A stretch of DNA of 64,000 nt. Origin: Dimorphilus gyrociliatus. Its lineage: Eukaryota > Annelida > Polychaeta > Dinophilidae. The stretch lies in the NCBI GenBank assembly GCA_904063045.1, contig CAJFCJ010000001.1:441501-505500 (forward strand). The letters run 5' to 3'. Every line of letters begins with the position of its first letter. Positions within the stretch are counted from its first letter, which is position 1. The translations under genes and the position numbers were made by a program. This document shows positions 12,894 to 25,109 of the stretch, one piece after another. The notes beneath the pieces are model-generated. The model worked only from the letters and a program-made list of their open reading frames with translations, was not told the origin of the DNA and did no database searches.

Positions 12894-15467
12894 ATGGAGA
12901 GGACAAAAGAAAAGACTAAAGAAATGTCAAAATGGCGTCCAAATTTAAAAACCTTTATCGAAGAGGGAATAGATAAAGGTTTAGCTTATGAAGCAGCTAT
13001 TGCAGCATCAATTATATACAACAATATCGGAGTAAATGATTTCTTTTTGAAGGATTGGAATGTATTAAAAACTTTAATTAATCAAGATGACTATGGTATA
13101 TTGACTGCTGTGAAAATGTTTATTGAACTAAAAGATTCTTCCTATTATCTATATGATAAAACTATTAATATACAAACTGTCGAAAAGATTAACTCAGGTA
13201 TTGAAAGAATATCTACAAATACAGGAAGAGATTTGCATCCAATAAAGGACGTTGAAGGTAAGCTTTCAACTGAAAAATTGGGTTCGTTGATCTTTCATCA
13301 TTGTTGCAAAGATGTTTACGTTCATATCGGAAAAAACTACTATATGAATGCTAAAACTAGTGATACAGTAGAAATCAGAGACGAAGTATTAACACCGGAA
13401 TTTATTAGTTTTCCCCTAACTTGTAAAACTCCTATTAGAGTTGAAAGTAAATGGATTCAAGATGAACTCATCTCAAATGATATTATTAGACAAGATGATA
13501 TAGATATGATTAAGGACGAATTTGAACCTCTGCAATTGAAGGATTTTGGTGAGAAAGCTGTTGGAGGTAAACTTTGTTCTCTGCTGAATAGTTTCTATTC
13601 AAAAGAAAAATTGGAAAAGGAATGCTCACAGGTCTGTGGAAGTCGTCAGGTTATTTGGTTTGGTCAGGCTAAGTTTAAATGTCCGAAAAATTATCATTCA
13701 ATTTTAAAAGAGTTTCTTGAAGGAAAACTTAGAGAAATTGGCAAAATTTCATCCTTCGGCCTAACATTTATGACATTAAGTCCAGATATTGATGTTTGTC
13801 AGAAACATGGATTCGAACCATTGGAAGCTGTGGTAGAAGGAGATTTTTACTCTATTCGTTTATTAGTAGATAAAGCAACAGCTTGCTTATATAATCCAAC
13901 AACTGAAAAAGTGAAAGAAAAGCTTAATAAAATATTCGGAAATGTCACTTTTATTCACTCCAACGAATATTCTATTGACGATATTCTGGAAAATGATCAA
14001 GAGGAGCTTGAATGGGGCTTTGCCCAATTTGAATCAAAATGCTCTCCTATCAACAATCAATCTGAAATCATGGGTATGAGAGTAATCAAGGAGAAATACA
14101 TAGACCCAATTAAGTATTTGTCGGAAAGGAATCATATTTCAATTAAGGAAAAACTTTACTCCTATAAAGATAACATCTTATCAATTAATAAAGAATTGTT
14201 TTCTTTCATTAAAACATTTCTGAAGGATGCTCTATTTAAAGTTCAGAATGAAGATTTCTTCAACGAAGGAAACTTTTTAGTTAGGGACAATGCCGAAATT
14301 GAAATTATTATAAATAATCCTAAATTTGTTTCTATGAGAGATGTATTTACAAAACTTATCCCATTAATTAAACCAGATACCTGCAAGATATATAATTCAC
14401 TCTTTCCACTTGAATCAATGAAAATTAAACTAAATAATTGGCTAAAGAAGATGTTCAATACATATACAACTTATCATGATAATTTATGGTATGTTTATGG
14501 ATCAAGATCAGTAAAGAAAAAAGTAATCAAGTATTTATATAGATATGAAGCTGAAGAAGTCAAACAATATCATAGAATTAATTTGGAATTGTTAGATACG
14601 AATAATAGAGAGAATCTGAGGAAAATACAAAAAGTAACACAGGAAATTGACGATGGATATTTTGAAGAATCTCATTTAGTGGTGCTATGTAATTTAGATT
14701 TAGTATGTCAAATTCAAGATATAGTACTATATTCCGAAAGGACTGTAATTGGAGAAGGATTGAATTGTTTTTCCCATTTAGTAGACATTATCGATATTGA
14801 AAGTGTAGATAGTCATACAGATCGCCTGGATTGGAATGATGAGTCAAAATGCGATGAATGCGTTGTTTGTTTCCAAGTTCCCAATCAGAGCACAAGGTTA
14901 ATAAATTGTGGACACTCATATTGTACAGGTTGTTTTAAACAGCAATTAAATGTTAATATTACTCAAAGCTTAAAGTTGCCCATAACCTGTGCCGGTTGCG
15001 ATGAATCAATAAATAATTTGGAAATTGTCTATTCAGAAAAGAAACAGCAATTTAGAGTTCAGGGAGAAATTTACAAAATACTAGTTCAAAAATTCAAAGA
15101 ATTTACCTTTTGCCCAGGCCTCAAATGTTCAAATGGTTTAGTTTATTCAAAAGGTAAAACTCCCATGCAATGCATTTCCTGTAAATGTGAGGTATGCTCA
15201 AACTGTAAAGAGTTACATCTGGAAGGTGAAGATTGCTTTTCACAAAGGCAAATGTTTCAAAGAGAATATAAACTATGGTGTCTAGGAGATATAGTAAATA
15301 GGAAAATATGCCCGAGTTGTTCCTATGGAATTGAAAAAGAAGGAGGATGTAATCTTGTTTGGTGTAGATCATGTTCAAAATCAATTTGCTGGTACTGCCT
15401 AGATTTTTTTGAAAATAAACATTTGTGCTACAGTCATCTTTCTACCATGCATGGGGGCTATGCCTAA
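12894..15467 (+). CDS. RBR-type E3 ubiquitin ligase-like protein, copy A
   Basis: Single-exon frame of 857 residues from the ATG at 12894; the frame is open slightly further upstream without another ATG. The C-terminal quarter is a RING1-IBR-RING2 module. RING1 begins near residue 652 (CDECVVCF ... CGHSYCTGC), IBR follows, and RING2 near 804-835 (ICPSCSYGIEKEGGCN ... CWYC). Cys819, in GGCN, aligns with the RBR transfer cysteine that carries ubiquitin as a thioester, as in HHARI and parkin. The residue two after it is Leu, where HHARI and parkin have the catalytic His. The N-terminal 600 residues show weakly repeated segments ending in a YVYGSR/VKKKVIKYL pattern, suggestive of KH-like modules as in DEAH11/12 helicase-RBR proteins, but there is no helicase domain. 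A tandem paralogue follows. RBR assignment is firm; substrate unknown. Confidence 0.8.
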   Translation: MERTKEKTKEMSKWRPNLKTFIEEGIDKGLAYEAAIAASIIYNNIGVNDFFLKDWNVLKTLINQDDYGILTAVKMFIELKDSSYYLYDKTINIQTVEKINSGIERISTNTGRDLHPIKDVEGKLSTEKLGSLIFHHCCKDVYVHIGKNYYMNAKTSDTVEIRDEVLTPEFISFPLTCKTPIRVESKWIQDELISNDIIRQDDIDMIKDEFEPLQLKDFGEKAVGGKLCSLLNSFYSKEKLEKECSQVCGSRQVIWFGQAKFKCPKNYHSILKEFLEGKLREIGKISSFGLTFMTLSPDIDVCQKHGFEPLEAVVEGDFYSIRLLVDKATACLYNPTTEKVKEKLNKIFGNVTFIHSNEYSIDDILENDQEELEWGFAQFESKCSPINNQSEIMGMRVIKEKYIDPIKYLSERNHISIKEKLYSYKDNILSINKELFSFIKTFLKDALFKVQNEDFFNEGNFLVRDNAEIEIIINNPKFVSMRDVFTKLIPLIKPDTCKIYNSLFPLESMKIKLNNWLKKMFNTYTTYHDNLWYVYGSRSVKKKVIKYLYRYEAEEVKQYHRINLELLDTNNRENLRKIQKVTQEIDDGYFEESHLVVLCNLDLVCQIQDIVLYSERTVIGEGLNCFSHLVDIIDIESVDSHTDRLDWNDESKCDECVVCFQVPNQSTRLINCGHSYCTGCFKQQLNVNITQSLKLPITCAGCDESINNLEIVYSEKKQQFRVQGEIYKILVQKFKEFTFCPGLKCSNGLVYSKGKTPMQCISCKCEVCSNCKELHLEGEDCFSQRQMFQREYKLWCLGDIVNRKICPSCSYGIEKEGGCNLVWCRSCSKSICWYCLDFFENKHLCYSHLSTMHGGYA

Positions 15468-15972
15468 TTATTTAAATAATATTATATTTTACTTGAATTT
15501 GCCATTATAGTATTAAAATATATCAGATAAATGTTTGTATATGCTATTTTATTTATTAAAAATAAATTTTCTTTTATTTATCAAACGAAAAAGACACTTT
15601 TAAACGTTTTCTTTATTCCTTTCGGATAGGTTTGTCATATGTCTAGCATTTTAATAAGGAACGTTGTGATGATAACAATCGAAACGATCTATAAAACAAA
15701 CTTGTATAAACTCTTTTAAAATTAAAGGATTAAATATAAAATAATCAATAATGTTAGCTGGTTTATTTCACAAGAGCTGCAGTATTCAGATTGTTCTAGA
15801 AGTGATGACTCATAATTTCATTTCGAAACTCCATGCAAGAAAAGAATGGCATAAAAGCAGAAAGGCGACGTATGATTATCCAATATGAAATTATCAGCAA
15901 TAAGGTGAATTTAAAAGATAAATGAAATACCTTCCAAATTGTTAACTAACGTGGAAATATACAAGAGAAAAT
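15468..15972. other. Spacer between the two RBR-like genes
   Basis: About 500 bases, AT-rich, with AATAAA-type sequences near 15557 likely serving the upstream gene's 3' end. No coding signal. The two genes could be separate transcription units in tandem. Confidence 0.5.
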
Positions 15973-18540
15973 ATGGCAAAAAATATCAGTAATCATTTAC
16001 TTTGCAGTTTATTTAAAACTGCTAAAGAAGAGCAGATTGTTTTGGAAACTCTTATAGCAGTTTCAATTATTCAGTTGGATATAAAACCTAGACAGTTATA
16101 TAATCGTGATAGAAAATCTAGTATTCTCAGGGAAATGGTTAGTAGAAAATATTTTGGAATTACGGCGTTGGTTTATGCAGTTAGAGAGTATTATTTTGGA
16201 GAGAAATTTAAAGATGTCCTAAATGTTAAAATTGTTAACAAAATCAAAAGAAACAGTTTCGAATTATATGAAAAATACTCTGATGATACAAAACATTTTA
16301 ATGAAATTAGACCATTGAAAAAAGAGAAATTTGAATATCATTTGGAAAATTTAATCTCAAAGATGTTTATTATTACAGCCTATCTACATTTAGAGGATAA
16401 TTCATACGTGAATATTACAGAAAGTAAAATATTTAAACTGTATGATGAAAAAATATATCCAGAGCTTATTGCCTATATTGCGAAATGTAGTACGCCATTT
16501 AAAATTAGCGAAGACTCACTTGAAAAAAAATACTTGGACTCTTCTAATGATGATTGGCTGACCAAAAAAACGTATCAAGGATCTATAGTCAAAAAACTTA
16601 ATGATGCTAGAGACGAATTTATTCCCTCCTCCATAAATTCATTTCAAAGTTCTCTGAAAACATTCTGGACTAATGAATCGTTAGAAAGATATTTGAGAAG
16701 AAAATTGAAAACAATAGTTCAAGTGTCTAATTCGACTGTTCTTTGTCCACCGAAATATAGATATCAGGTAAAGAGATTCCTCTCCAGAGAATTGTTAAAG
16801 GTAAAGAATTTTTCCACTTCGGAAATTAGAAGCTATCAACATCCTCATTTTCCTATCAGCGTTGCTCTAGAATCTGGTGTAAAAGCAGTAGATTTTGTTG
16901 ATCCTGACGAAGTAATGTCTGCTTCTATAACAATTAGCAAAGCTAATTACTTTTTTTATACTTTTAAAATAAAAGACTTAGAAACGGAGATTAAAAATCA
17001 AGTTGGACCAATGAGATGCTTTTACTACTGTCCTATAAATCATTCAGATCTTGTTAAGAACACTTCGGAAAACATGACTTTAGGTTTTGTTACTTTTTGT
17101 CATAAAAAGAGTATTCAGCACTTGAACAATTTTCATTGGAAAGGAGTTACTTTGAAACCGGACAATGATACAATACTTACGGAATTTGTAATAAAGAATA
17201 GTAAGAAGAAACACGATGTTTTATTTTCATTTGAAGATAAAACATTCAAACTTCAATCAAGATTTTTCTACTCAATTAAGAATTCTTTAGAGAAATTTGT
17301 CTATAATCTGAATAGATTCACTTTTAATGGTGAAGAAATTCTTTCTATTTCTAAATCTGGTGAAATTACTATTGGAAGAACTAAAGAATCAGCGCATTCG
17401 TTTAAGAGTGTTTTTCTAAGAGTTTTTCAATTTTTACAACCTGATCATTTGGAGACAAGCCAGATCTTATTTGAGAATGAGCTCATGAAGCTAAAGTTCA
17501 TCGAAAATTTACAAAGAATATTTGAGACGTACGTAGTAGCTGATGGAAATTCTTGGTTTATTTACGGATCAAGGGAAACAAAGAATCGGGTTAAAACATA
17601 CTTGATAAATTATTCTACGGGTAAAATACCATCTTATCAAATAATTTACTCATTCAAAGATATTAATGCCTTGGAAATGGCTATAAAATGGTCCAACAAT
17701 TTGTTAAACGAATTAAAAGATGTCTATATTGATTGGAAAAATCAAAATGTTGTCGCTTTAGGAGATTACGAGTCGAGATCAAATGTCGAAAAGTATCTTC
17801 AAACGGCAATCAAAATTGAAGAGGGGTCCGATAACGATTCAATGGGTGAAACTACTGATACAGAGGATATAAAGAAAGAAGACGAAGTAAATGAAAATAG
17901 TATGCCTGCGAGGTGTTCAATATGCTGGGAAAACTATACAGTATCAAAAGATGATATATTACCTTGCAAGCACTACTGTTGCCAAGAGTGCTTCGAAAAG
18001 TATATTATGACTTTGTTAGAAAGGTCTATGTATGGAATAGGAGCGGTAAAGTGTCCACGCTGTCCAGAGTTGTATAGAGTTATTAAGGTAAAGGAGAGAA
18101 TTTCAAAAATTCATTGGGATTTATTAGTGGAAAAGTCAAGTAACAATCTAATTTTCGAAGAGAGAAGAAAAAAGAACATCTCCATCTGCAAAAACAAAGA
18201 ATGTCATTTAGGCATTATAAATGAAAAGACATTGACTTGTTATAAATGTGCAAGCTCAGCATGTAATCTATGCAGAAATGTATCTCATCCAGGCGAACAG
18301 TGCCATCGTGCTAAAACAATCTTAGAGTCTGAATATAAAGCTTGGAGCTTGAAAAAGAGTGGAAGACCTTTTAGATACTGTCCAAATTGTCTTTTTGCAG
18401 CAGAAAGAATTAGCGGTTGTCGTTCAGTTAGTTGTAAATCTTGCGGCAAATATTTCTGCTGGGACTGTATAGATTATTTTTGTGACGATGAAATATTGAG
18501 CCATTCTTGTCGAAGAAAGTATACTCTTATAGACTTTTAA
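15973..18540 (+). CDS. RBR-type E3 ubiquitin ligase-like protein, copy B
   Basis: Single-exon frame of 855 residues starting at ATG 15973, same orientation and nearly the same length as copy A. They share layout and local patterns: WFIYGSRETKNRVKTYL here against WYVYGSRSVKKKVIKYL in A, and a KCPRC or equivalent end of RING1. RING1 begins near residue 646 (CSICWENY ... CKHYCCQEC), IBR follows (CKNKECHLG ... CYKCASSACNLC), then RING2 (YCPNCLFAAERISGCRS ... CWDC). Cys816 in SGCR is the transfer-cysteine equivalent; the following Asn-His of classical RBRs is Arg-Ser here. A Glu/Asp-rich linker precedes RING1 (about 615-642). Overall identity to A looks low, so the duplication is old or the pair evolves fast. 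Likely a ubiquitin ligase, catalytic competence uncertain. Confidence 0.78.
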   Translation: MAKNISNHLLCSLFKTAKEEQIVLETLIAVSIIQLDIKPRQLYNRDRKSSILREMVSRKYFGITALVYAVREYYFGEKFKDVLNVKIVNKIKRNSFELYEKYSDDTKHFNEIRPLKKEKFEYHLENLISKMFIITAYLHLEDNSYVNITESKIFKLYDEKIYPELIAYIAKCSTPFKISEDSLEKKYLDSSNDDWLTKKTYQGSIVKKLNDARDEFIPSSINSFQSSLKTFWTNESLERYLRRKLKTIVQVSNSTVLCPPKYRYQVKRFLSRELLKVKNFSTSEIRSYQHPHFPISVALESGVKAVDFVDPDEVMSASITISKANYFFYTFKIKDLETEIKNQVGPMRCFYYCPINHSDLVKNTSENMTLGFVTFCHKKSIQHLNNFHWKGVTLKPDNDTILTEFVIKNSKKKHDVLFSFEDKTFKLQSRFFYSIKNSLEKFVYNLNRFTFNGEEILSISKSGEITIGRTKESAHSFKSVFLRVFQFLQPDHLETSQILFENELMKLKFIENLQRIFETYVVADGNSWFIYGSRETKNRVKTYLINYSTGKIPSYQIIYSFKDINALEMAIKWSNNLLNELKDVYIDWKNQNVVALGDYESRSNVEKYLQTAIKIEEGSDNDSMGETTDTEDIKKEDEVNENSMPARCSICWENYTVSKDDILPCKHYCCQECFEKYIMTLLERSMYGIGAVKCPRCPELYRVIKVKERISKIHWDLLVEKSSNNLIFEERRKKNISICKNKECHLGIINEKTLTCYKCASSACNLCRNVSHPGEQCHRAKTILESEYKAWSLKKSGRPFRYCPNCLFAAERISGCRSVSCKSCGKYFCWDCIDYFCDDEILSHSCRRKYTLIDF

Positions 18541-21500
18541 TGAATTTCACTGTTTTGTTATAGAAATATAAAAGCATTAAAACGTTTTGTATATTAATTA
18601 ATAGTCTATTTTGTCTGAACGCCATCTATACTTCAAAGGAAAATCAACTTTCCTTATTTTTCTATTGACAAACCGCTAAAGGGTATTATAGAAATTATTT
18701 GGTGTATAGATTCTTAAGATAGTGACAAAAACATCACCTCTATCTTCAAGATAGATGAAAAGTAGCGATGAAGAGAATGAATGCAACAAAATTTGAATAG
18801 ATTACATAGAAATATTATTTTGGGAAGATGTGACAGTATCTATTATTACCATATGTCTGCTAATATATTGAAGTAGGGGAAATGTATAAATTATATTTTA
18901 TATCTATCTAATAATATATTTATCGTTATGCCATTAATATTAATGCTAAATTATATGCGATTTCATTCATAAAAGCGTAATAGTCCTTAGAATACTTAAT
19001 AATAGTGCGATTTCTATTCTAAAGATAGTATAATGTTACAGTAAATGACTTACAAGAAGACATTTATAATTATCCTAGCTCTACTTTCATCATCAGGCAG
19101 GCACTAACAACGATATTGGGAATAAATACCAATTATTCACACAAGATTCGATATACCAATGAATAGATATTTTGTCCAATTATCTTAACGAAAACTGCTT
19201 TTAGCACCTATATATGTTCTATTTAATGTGCTAAATTTCATATATTCTTCATTTTCATCCTCGTCTCCATCTCCATCTCCCCTTTTCTAACAGTTTTTCT
19301 TACTTTTATTTTAGGGATATTTTATTTTAGAGAGTAAAAACAAAAATAAGGAGAAAAATAAACTTACAGTCATAGTAGATGTCAACAATCCAGCGAATGC
19401 ATTTAAATTGTTATCATGGGGGTAGATAAAGTATAGTTTCCTTTTAACTTAGTTGAAAATTATGTTTATAAGTTACATTTGAGGGATATGATTACTCTAA
19501 TAATATCATTGATAGTCATTCCTATTGAGTTGAATCGTTATTAAACCTACAAAATGTCACTCTTTAACAAGACTAGAGTTTAGAGTTCTTATTATTCTTA
19601 TTGCAATCTAATTTATAATACTTGTTTACGAGTTACTATTGTTTTAAGTACGAATTTTCATAAACTAGGTAATATTTTTTGAAAGTGCCATCTGGAGGAT
19701 TACATATATTAGTGGTTCATTTTCAATTTACAATGGCTAACTAAAAAACATTTATTTTGTTAGTTAAATACTATAATATTTAAATGTATTAATTAAGGAG
19801 ACATCTTGTATAGTTTGTTTAAGAGCTATGAATATAATAATACTTTAAAATATCTTTTAATAATCTAATTAAATAAAAGAAAGATGAGAGAAACTAATTA
19901 ATTCTCGGCTTTTCATCATTTTCTAATTTACTCTTTTGAGAAAATAACAAGGAATTATTATGTAAATTTATCTTTAAAGAGCAATTAACTATTTAACTTT
20001 TATGTTAAAATTCTGAGATATTCTACTGAATTAATTTAAATGAAATAGTAACAATTCTTCTATTTCTATTTTCTATTTTGTTGAATTGGAATAGAAAGAA
20101 AACAAATAAAAAACAAATTAGAATTGATTTCTTATGGAATTTTTCTTTTTTTGGTGTAATCTTTTCTTTTCCTCTCTTTTTTCTTTTACTAATTTTCTCA
20201 CTCCTTTTAATTATTTTGGAATGAATGTATATATCTCTTATTCTCTCTATTCTTATCTTGCTAAACTAAGAAAAAGAAATTATTCCCTCACAAATAAGGA
20301 TTTAATCTCTTGAGATTTTATTAAATTAAGAAGTAAACAATGTGTTTTTTATATAAAACCTAAATTCGATACCTTTTTATTGTGTCTGAAATTGGTTTTT
20401 TTTTCTTTGCCCTTCTTAATTTTTCATTAATTCCTTTCAAATAGAAATAAGAGTTGTTTTTAAAAATAATAGACCATTTTTAAGAGGCAAAATGTTAAAT
20501 ATACATTATATATACTATACATGTTATCTTAGTATTGAAATAAAGGGAAAGAGAGAGAGAGAGGGAGAGAGGGAGAGAGGGAGAGAGAGAGAGAAGACAG
20601 AGGAGAAAATTCCAAATAAATAGAATTTTTATTTTATTTTTATTGTACTGTTTTATAGTTTGGAGGAATAGCATCGTCATTTATTAGGTTAGACAATCAA
20701 GGTTTGTATAATCAAACAGAACGCCCAATATTATTGTAATAAAAGTAATCAACTGTTTTCATTTACTTATTTAGAATAAATTTTAACAAAGAAGCCGGGG
20801 AGGAGGAAGTAAACGAGAGAGAGAAAGACAGAGGGAGAGAGAGAATGTCAAAAGCAATAAATATTACCGTAACAAGCTCAAGCTATGATCCTCGCCCCTG
20901 TAATATTTAAACCAAAATTGACTTTGTCACTAAAGGAAAATACAGCCGAAAAACTGATAAAAACATTTAAAATTATATTTAATTAAAATTGATATTTGAT
21001 ATGATGGTAAATATGATTATAGATTAGAATTTCTCTAATTATCTCGTGAACACTGGGAGAAATTAGAGAAAAAAACGGCCTAAGGCTAAAGGTAAAAATT
21101 ATGTATAATTAATCTATCTAATAAAGTAAAATTATTCGCATCTTAACCTTCTACGTAAAGTTTGTTAAAGCATAATGATGTATCTTTTAGACGTGTTTTG
21201 AAATCTAATCAAAATGCTTGTCAATTAACCATACTACTAAGTGATTTCTTAGAAAAAACCAATATACACATTTTTTTGTTCTGTTTATTGCCCTAATATT
21301 TTATATATAGGCTAAATATAAAATTATATCTCAGTTTATTGTCTAAGTTGTTCATAAACAGTACAATAAAAGCAAGAGGAGGTAGTAAAAATAACCAAGT
21401 AGAATACTATCAAAGTACACAATCAGTTAAGTAAAATTTCTTCTACTAGTATAATCTAGACCCTACTCCAAATGTATAGTTTTATATTTACACCAAAAAA

Positions 21501-23969
21501 CATCACTTATGTAATTTGCGCAACTTATTTTTCTTTCTATAGCCAAGTAAAGGATTAGTTATTATTGTTGATTCTTCTTTGTATAGGGCAGGTTAAGGAT
21601 TAAGAGTTAGGTTAGGAACGTTTTTCACTTAAGAGATGCCACTTTATTTAAAGAAGTTGTTATTTGGTGGGAAAAATACGCTTCTGAAGGTATTAGTTGA
21701 AGAGAAAGTACCAATTCAGCCAACGCATACAGAATATATATATATACTGTATATATATATATGTGTGTGTAAATCTTCAGATGCATGTTTACACCACAAA
21801 AATACTTAAAAGTACAAATTGCCCTTATATGGTTTGACTAAGACAAGTTATATAATATTAATAAAAAAGAAGTACTAAAACCTTAACCATGATAAGGTTT
21901 TCCTTCTTTCCTCTCTTTTTTATCTTTCTTCCTTTCTCTCTATGTATCTATTCCACTCACACTCTCTATCTTTCTCCTCCCTCCGTCCCTCCCCTCCCTT
22001 TCTCTCTCTCTCTCTCTCTCTCTGTCTTTCTTATTCTTTTCTCCTATCCTTTTTCTATTTATTTTTTCATCCTATTTCAAATAAAGGAAAAACCTATTAA
22101 GTTTATATTTTTGCTGATACTAACACACTTATATTTCTGGAACAGCAAATAGACTATCTTTTTGATTTGTCAGCTGATAATGATTTATCAGCCTTGCATT
22201 TTAAAGCGTCAATGTTAATGAATTAATTATAGATGATTATATTAATTTGAAAAATGAAGAAGCAATTTATTTCGTATCTTCGTTGAATAACTACATTAAT
22301 TAAATGAAGTATATACATTTTTATAAATTTAATCATAAAACATATGAACCGGAAGCGGGAGACTACTGGTTTCATTCCCATCCTCCTGTTACTTTTCCTC
22401 CAGTAAGGATGTTCTTACTGTATGATACAAATAGGTTGTATACAATAATTTTAATAATTATACAGCATATAATGGATTATAGAGCACTATCTAGATGACG
22501 TTGTAGGTTCTATCTATACAGTATAAACTGTAAACTAGTATATATTATATTTTATGTAAATTTCTCCAAATCTTCTTTAGGTTAATAGCCTTGTTTTCTA
22601 TTATCAATTTGCAAAGGTTCGTGTTTGGAAAGGGAAGCATTTCCCAATCATTAATACTGAATTTTGTGGATTTCCTTCCCTATTTTTCTATTTCACTTTT
22701 ATTTTTATTCAACTTCTTTGACGTCGATTGTTAAATTATACGCAATTGGGAATCATCTAATCACTTAAGTACTTGTTTATCGAGTAATTACTAGAGGGGT
22801 TTGTATCCAAGGAAAAAATGATTTGTAATACTTCAACAGCAATATAGTATGATGGTCAATTGAAAGTGTTAGTAATGCTAAGGGAAGTGGACGCAATTTT
22901 ATTACAGATGCGCAATTTACTATTTGCAGCCCCAATCTCCCTCTCTTTTTAGCTCAATCAAATACATGTTTGTCGATAAAATCGCATCCTCAACTATGCT
23001 TAATATATCCTTTCGCCCACTCTTCAGCTTTAACTCATTTTTCTTTGCCGTATCGCCCTTCACCCTTTTTAACAAGAATTCTTCCAGATGTTTATAAATA
23101 TTACGCAATGCCCGTTTATCCCTTATAAAAGTTGCTACTTAGGCTTATACAAAATTTATGAGAAATAATTCGACGGGTGGTTGAGTAGATTTTTGCTTGG
23201 CAGGAGTAGAAACTATGAGAAATAGAGTTGCTATTTTTTTTTTTGCACTTATGAAAAGTTAAAGACATTTATTACTGAAATAAACCAATCAGAATGACAA
23301 TAATGTACTACTGTTGGATTTTTAGAATAAGGATCTTAATACCAATTTGTTTTTTTATGATGAAATCATTGTTATATATTAAATATTCATTTACATGTAT
23401 TACGGTGTATATTCTATTTGAGGAAAACTTTAGAAAATAGATTATGATAATCTTAACAATAATGAAAAAGGAAAAAAGTACTTGTACTTTATTTCTTTTC
23501 ATTCCCTTTTTTTTCAATTAGAAATGCGTAAATTAGGCCAATTCCCAAAATATACAATAAAGTAGAGAATGTTGTTTTTACATCTTTTTCATTCTATACT
23601 AAACTTATCCGTTTTTCTTCAGTTTTTGTATTCTTTTAAGTTGAAAGTAGTTATTAATTTTCATATTTCCCGTATACTTTACTAAAGTTAGTCTCTTCTT
23701 CCTTCTTTCTCTCGCTCTCTCTCTCTCTCTCACACACATATATATATATATAGTATACACGCACCAATCTTCATCTACAGTCTCGGACTCCTATCTTTAT
23801 TTCTCTTATTATTCTAGTGTTTCTGGCCTTTTTAAGTATAAATAACTATTTGATATATAAAACATTCTTAAACCAATTCGTAAAAAGGCATATCTAATAT
23901 AAATGCCCTTATTTCAAGTACGGTTCCAAGCGCCATATATATAATTTGTATATATAGTTAAATTTGCGC
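18541..23969. other. Long AT-rich intergenic region
   Basis: About 5.4 kb without a convincing gene. Holds purine tracts (20549-20593, 20815-20843), a (CT)n tract at 22003-22023, a (TA)n/TATACTGTATA block at 21736-21764 and a CT-CA-TA composite microsatellite at 23711-23752. A 72-codon open stretch on the minus strand near 22917-23129 is listed separately as doubtful. Confidence 0.5.
22917..23129 (-). other. Doubtful open stretch of mixed composition
   Basis: The minus strand is open for about 70 codons between stops, with a balanced, charged translation (motifs KHLEEFLLKRV and DILSIVEDAILS) unlike the low-complexity frames around it. There is no good ATG at its start and no family I recognise. 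It could be a single exon of an unseen gene, a decayed fragment, or chance. Confidence 0.15.
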
Positions 23970-25109
23970 ATGCGCCGGATAAACTACGGAATCGAGGCGA
24001 GAAAACATTTTTATTATTCTGATACGGAGCTTCAAGAGCTCCATGCTAATATGAACAACTCATCAAATGAGGCACACTTGGCTTCCGAAATCGCCAGATT
24101 CGCTGTACCTTTTGTTTTTCTAAACATCTTTATTGTTGGAGTAATAGGAAATGGGACTTTGGTTTTTACTGTCTTCCACAATAAGGTTCTTCATAATGCT
24201 CCAAACATACATATTGTATCTTTGGCAATTGGCGATTTACTTTTAATTGTTATCACGATACCATTTACGGCAACTATCTTCACTTTTGAAAGCTGGCCAT
24301 ATGGAGTAGTAGTCTGCAAGCTAAGCGAATATCTGCAAACTTTGTCTGTCGGCGTCTCCGTGTTCACTCTGACGGCGTTAAGCGCTGATCGTTACAACGC
24401 TATCGTCAATCCGATTAAGCATGTCAAGAAAGTGTCGCCCGTAAAATTCGCTTTAATCATTGCTTCTTTAATTTGGATCGCCTCTGCCCTTCTTGCCCTT
24501 CCAGATGCTATCTTATCATCAGTTGAGGATATGGGTGGTATCTGTATATGTAAAAAATATACTTCGACCCAGCCTAACTGGTATCCGAAAGTGAGGGTGA
24601 TAACAGATTTTACACTCTACTTCAGCGTTCCTCTCCTAGTCGTGTTCGTGTTCTATGTCCTGATGGCTAGGATGCTGACAACAAGTGCCAGGGGATTACG
24701 AGAAGGGCAAGGTTCGTCCGACAGGGTAAATAAACAAATGGATTCGAGGAAGAAAGTAGCCAAACTAGTTTTGGCTTTTGTTCTTGTCTTTGCTGTTTGT
24801 TGGCTACCAAGACACATCTATGTATTTTGGTATCAGTTCGACGAAGAGACAATGTCTGTGTTTTGGTTTTTCTTCAAGATCTCTAGTTTCTGTCTAGCAT
24901 TTATAAATTCATGCGTCAATCCAATATCGTTATATCTTTTATCCAAACAATTTAGGTCCTATTACAACCGTTATCTGTTTTGCTGTTGTAACTCTAGTGC
25001 TTATAGAAACCACGAAACATTGCAAATGAAATGTCGAACGCAAATTCGTCCAACAACAAATAGTACAACAGCGTTTAGTTTATTACAGACGACTAATGTC
25101 GATAAATGA
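23970..25109 (+). CDS. Class A GPCR, bombesin/CCHamide receptor-like
   Basis: Intronless seven-transmembrane receptor of 379 residues from ATG 23970. An Asn-rich N-terminus with an N-glycosylation site (NNSS) precedes TM1 (about 41-65, with IGNGTL). TM2 has SLAIGDLLL, TM3 ends in LTALSADRY with an intact DRY and a conserved Cys in VCKL, TM6 has CWLPRH and TM7 NSCVNPISLYLLS. A CCCNSS cluster follows as a likely palmitoylation site. The LTALSADRYNAIVNP and NSCVNPxxLYLLS blocks match the bombesin/GRP receptor and arthropod CCHamide receptor group, so the ligand is expected to be a peptide of that class and coupling probably Gq; both are inferences. A later ATG (about codon 28) is a possible alternative start. 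Confidence 0.85.
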   Translation: MRRINYGIEARKHFYYSDTELQELHANMNNSSNEAHLASEIARFAVPFVFLNIFIVGVIGNGTLVFTVFHNKVLHNAPNIHIVSLAIGDLLLIVITIPFTATIFTFESWPYGVVVCKLSEYLQTLSVGVSVFTLTALSADRYNAIVNPIKHVKKVSPVKFALIIASLIWIASALLALPDAILSSVEDMGGICICKKYTSTQPNWYPKVRVITDFTLYFSVPLLVVFVFYVLMARMLTTSARGLREGQGSSDRVNKQMDSRKKVAKLVLAFVLVFAVCWLPRHIYVFWYQFDEETMSVFWFFFKISSFCLAFINSCVNPISLYLLSKQFRSYYNRYLFCCCNSSAYRNHETLQMKCRTQIRPTTNSTTAFSLLQTTNVDK

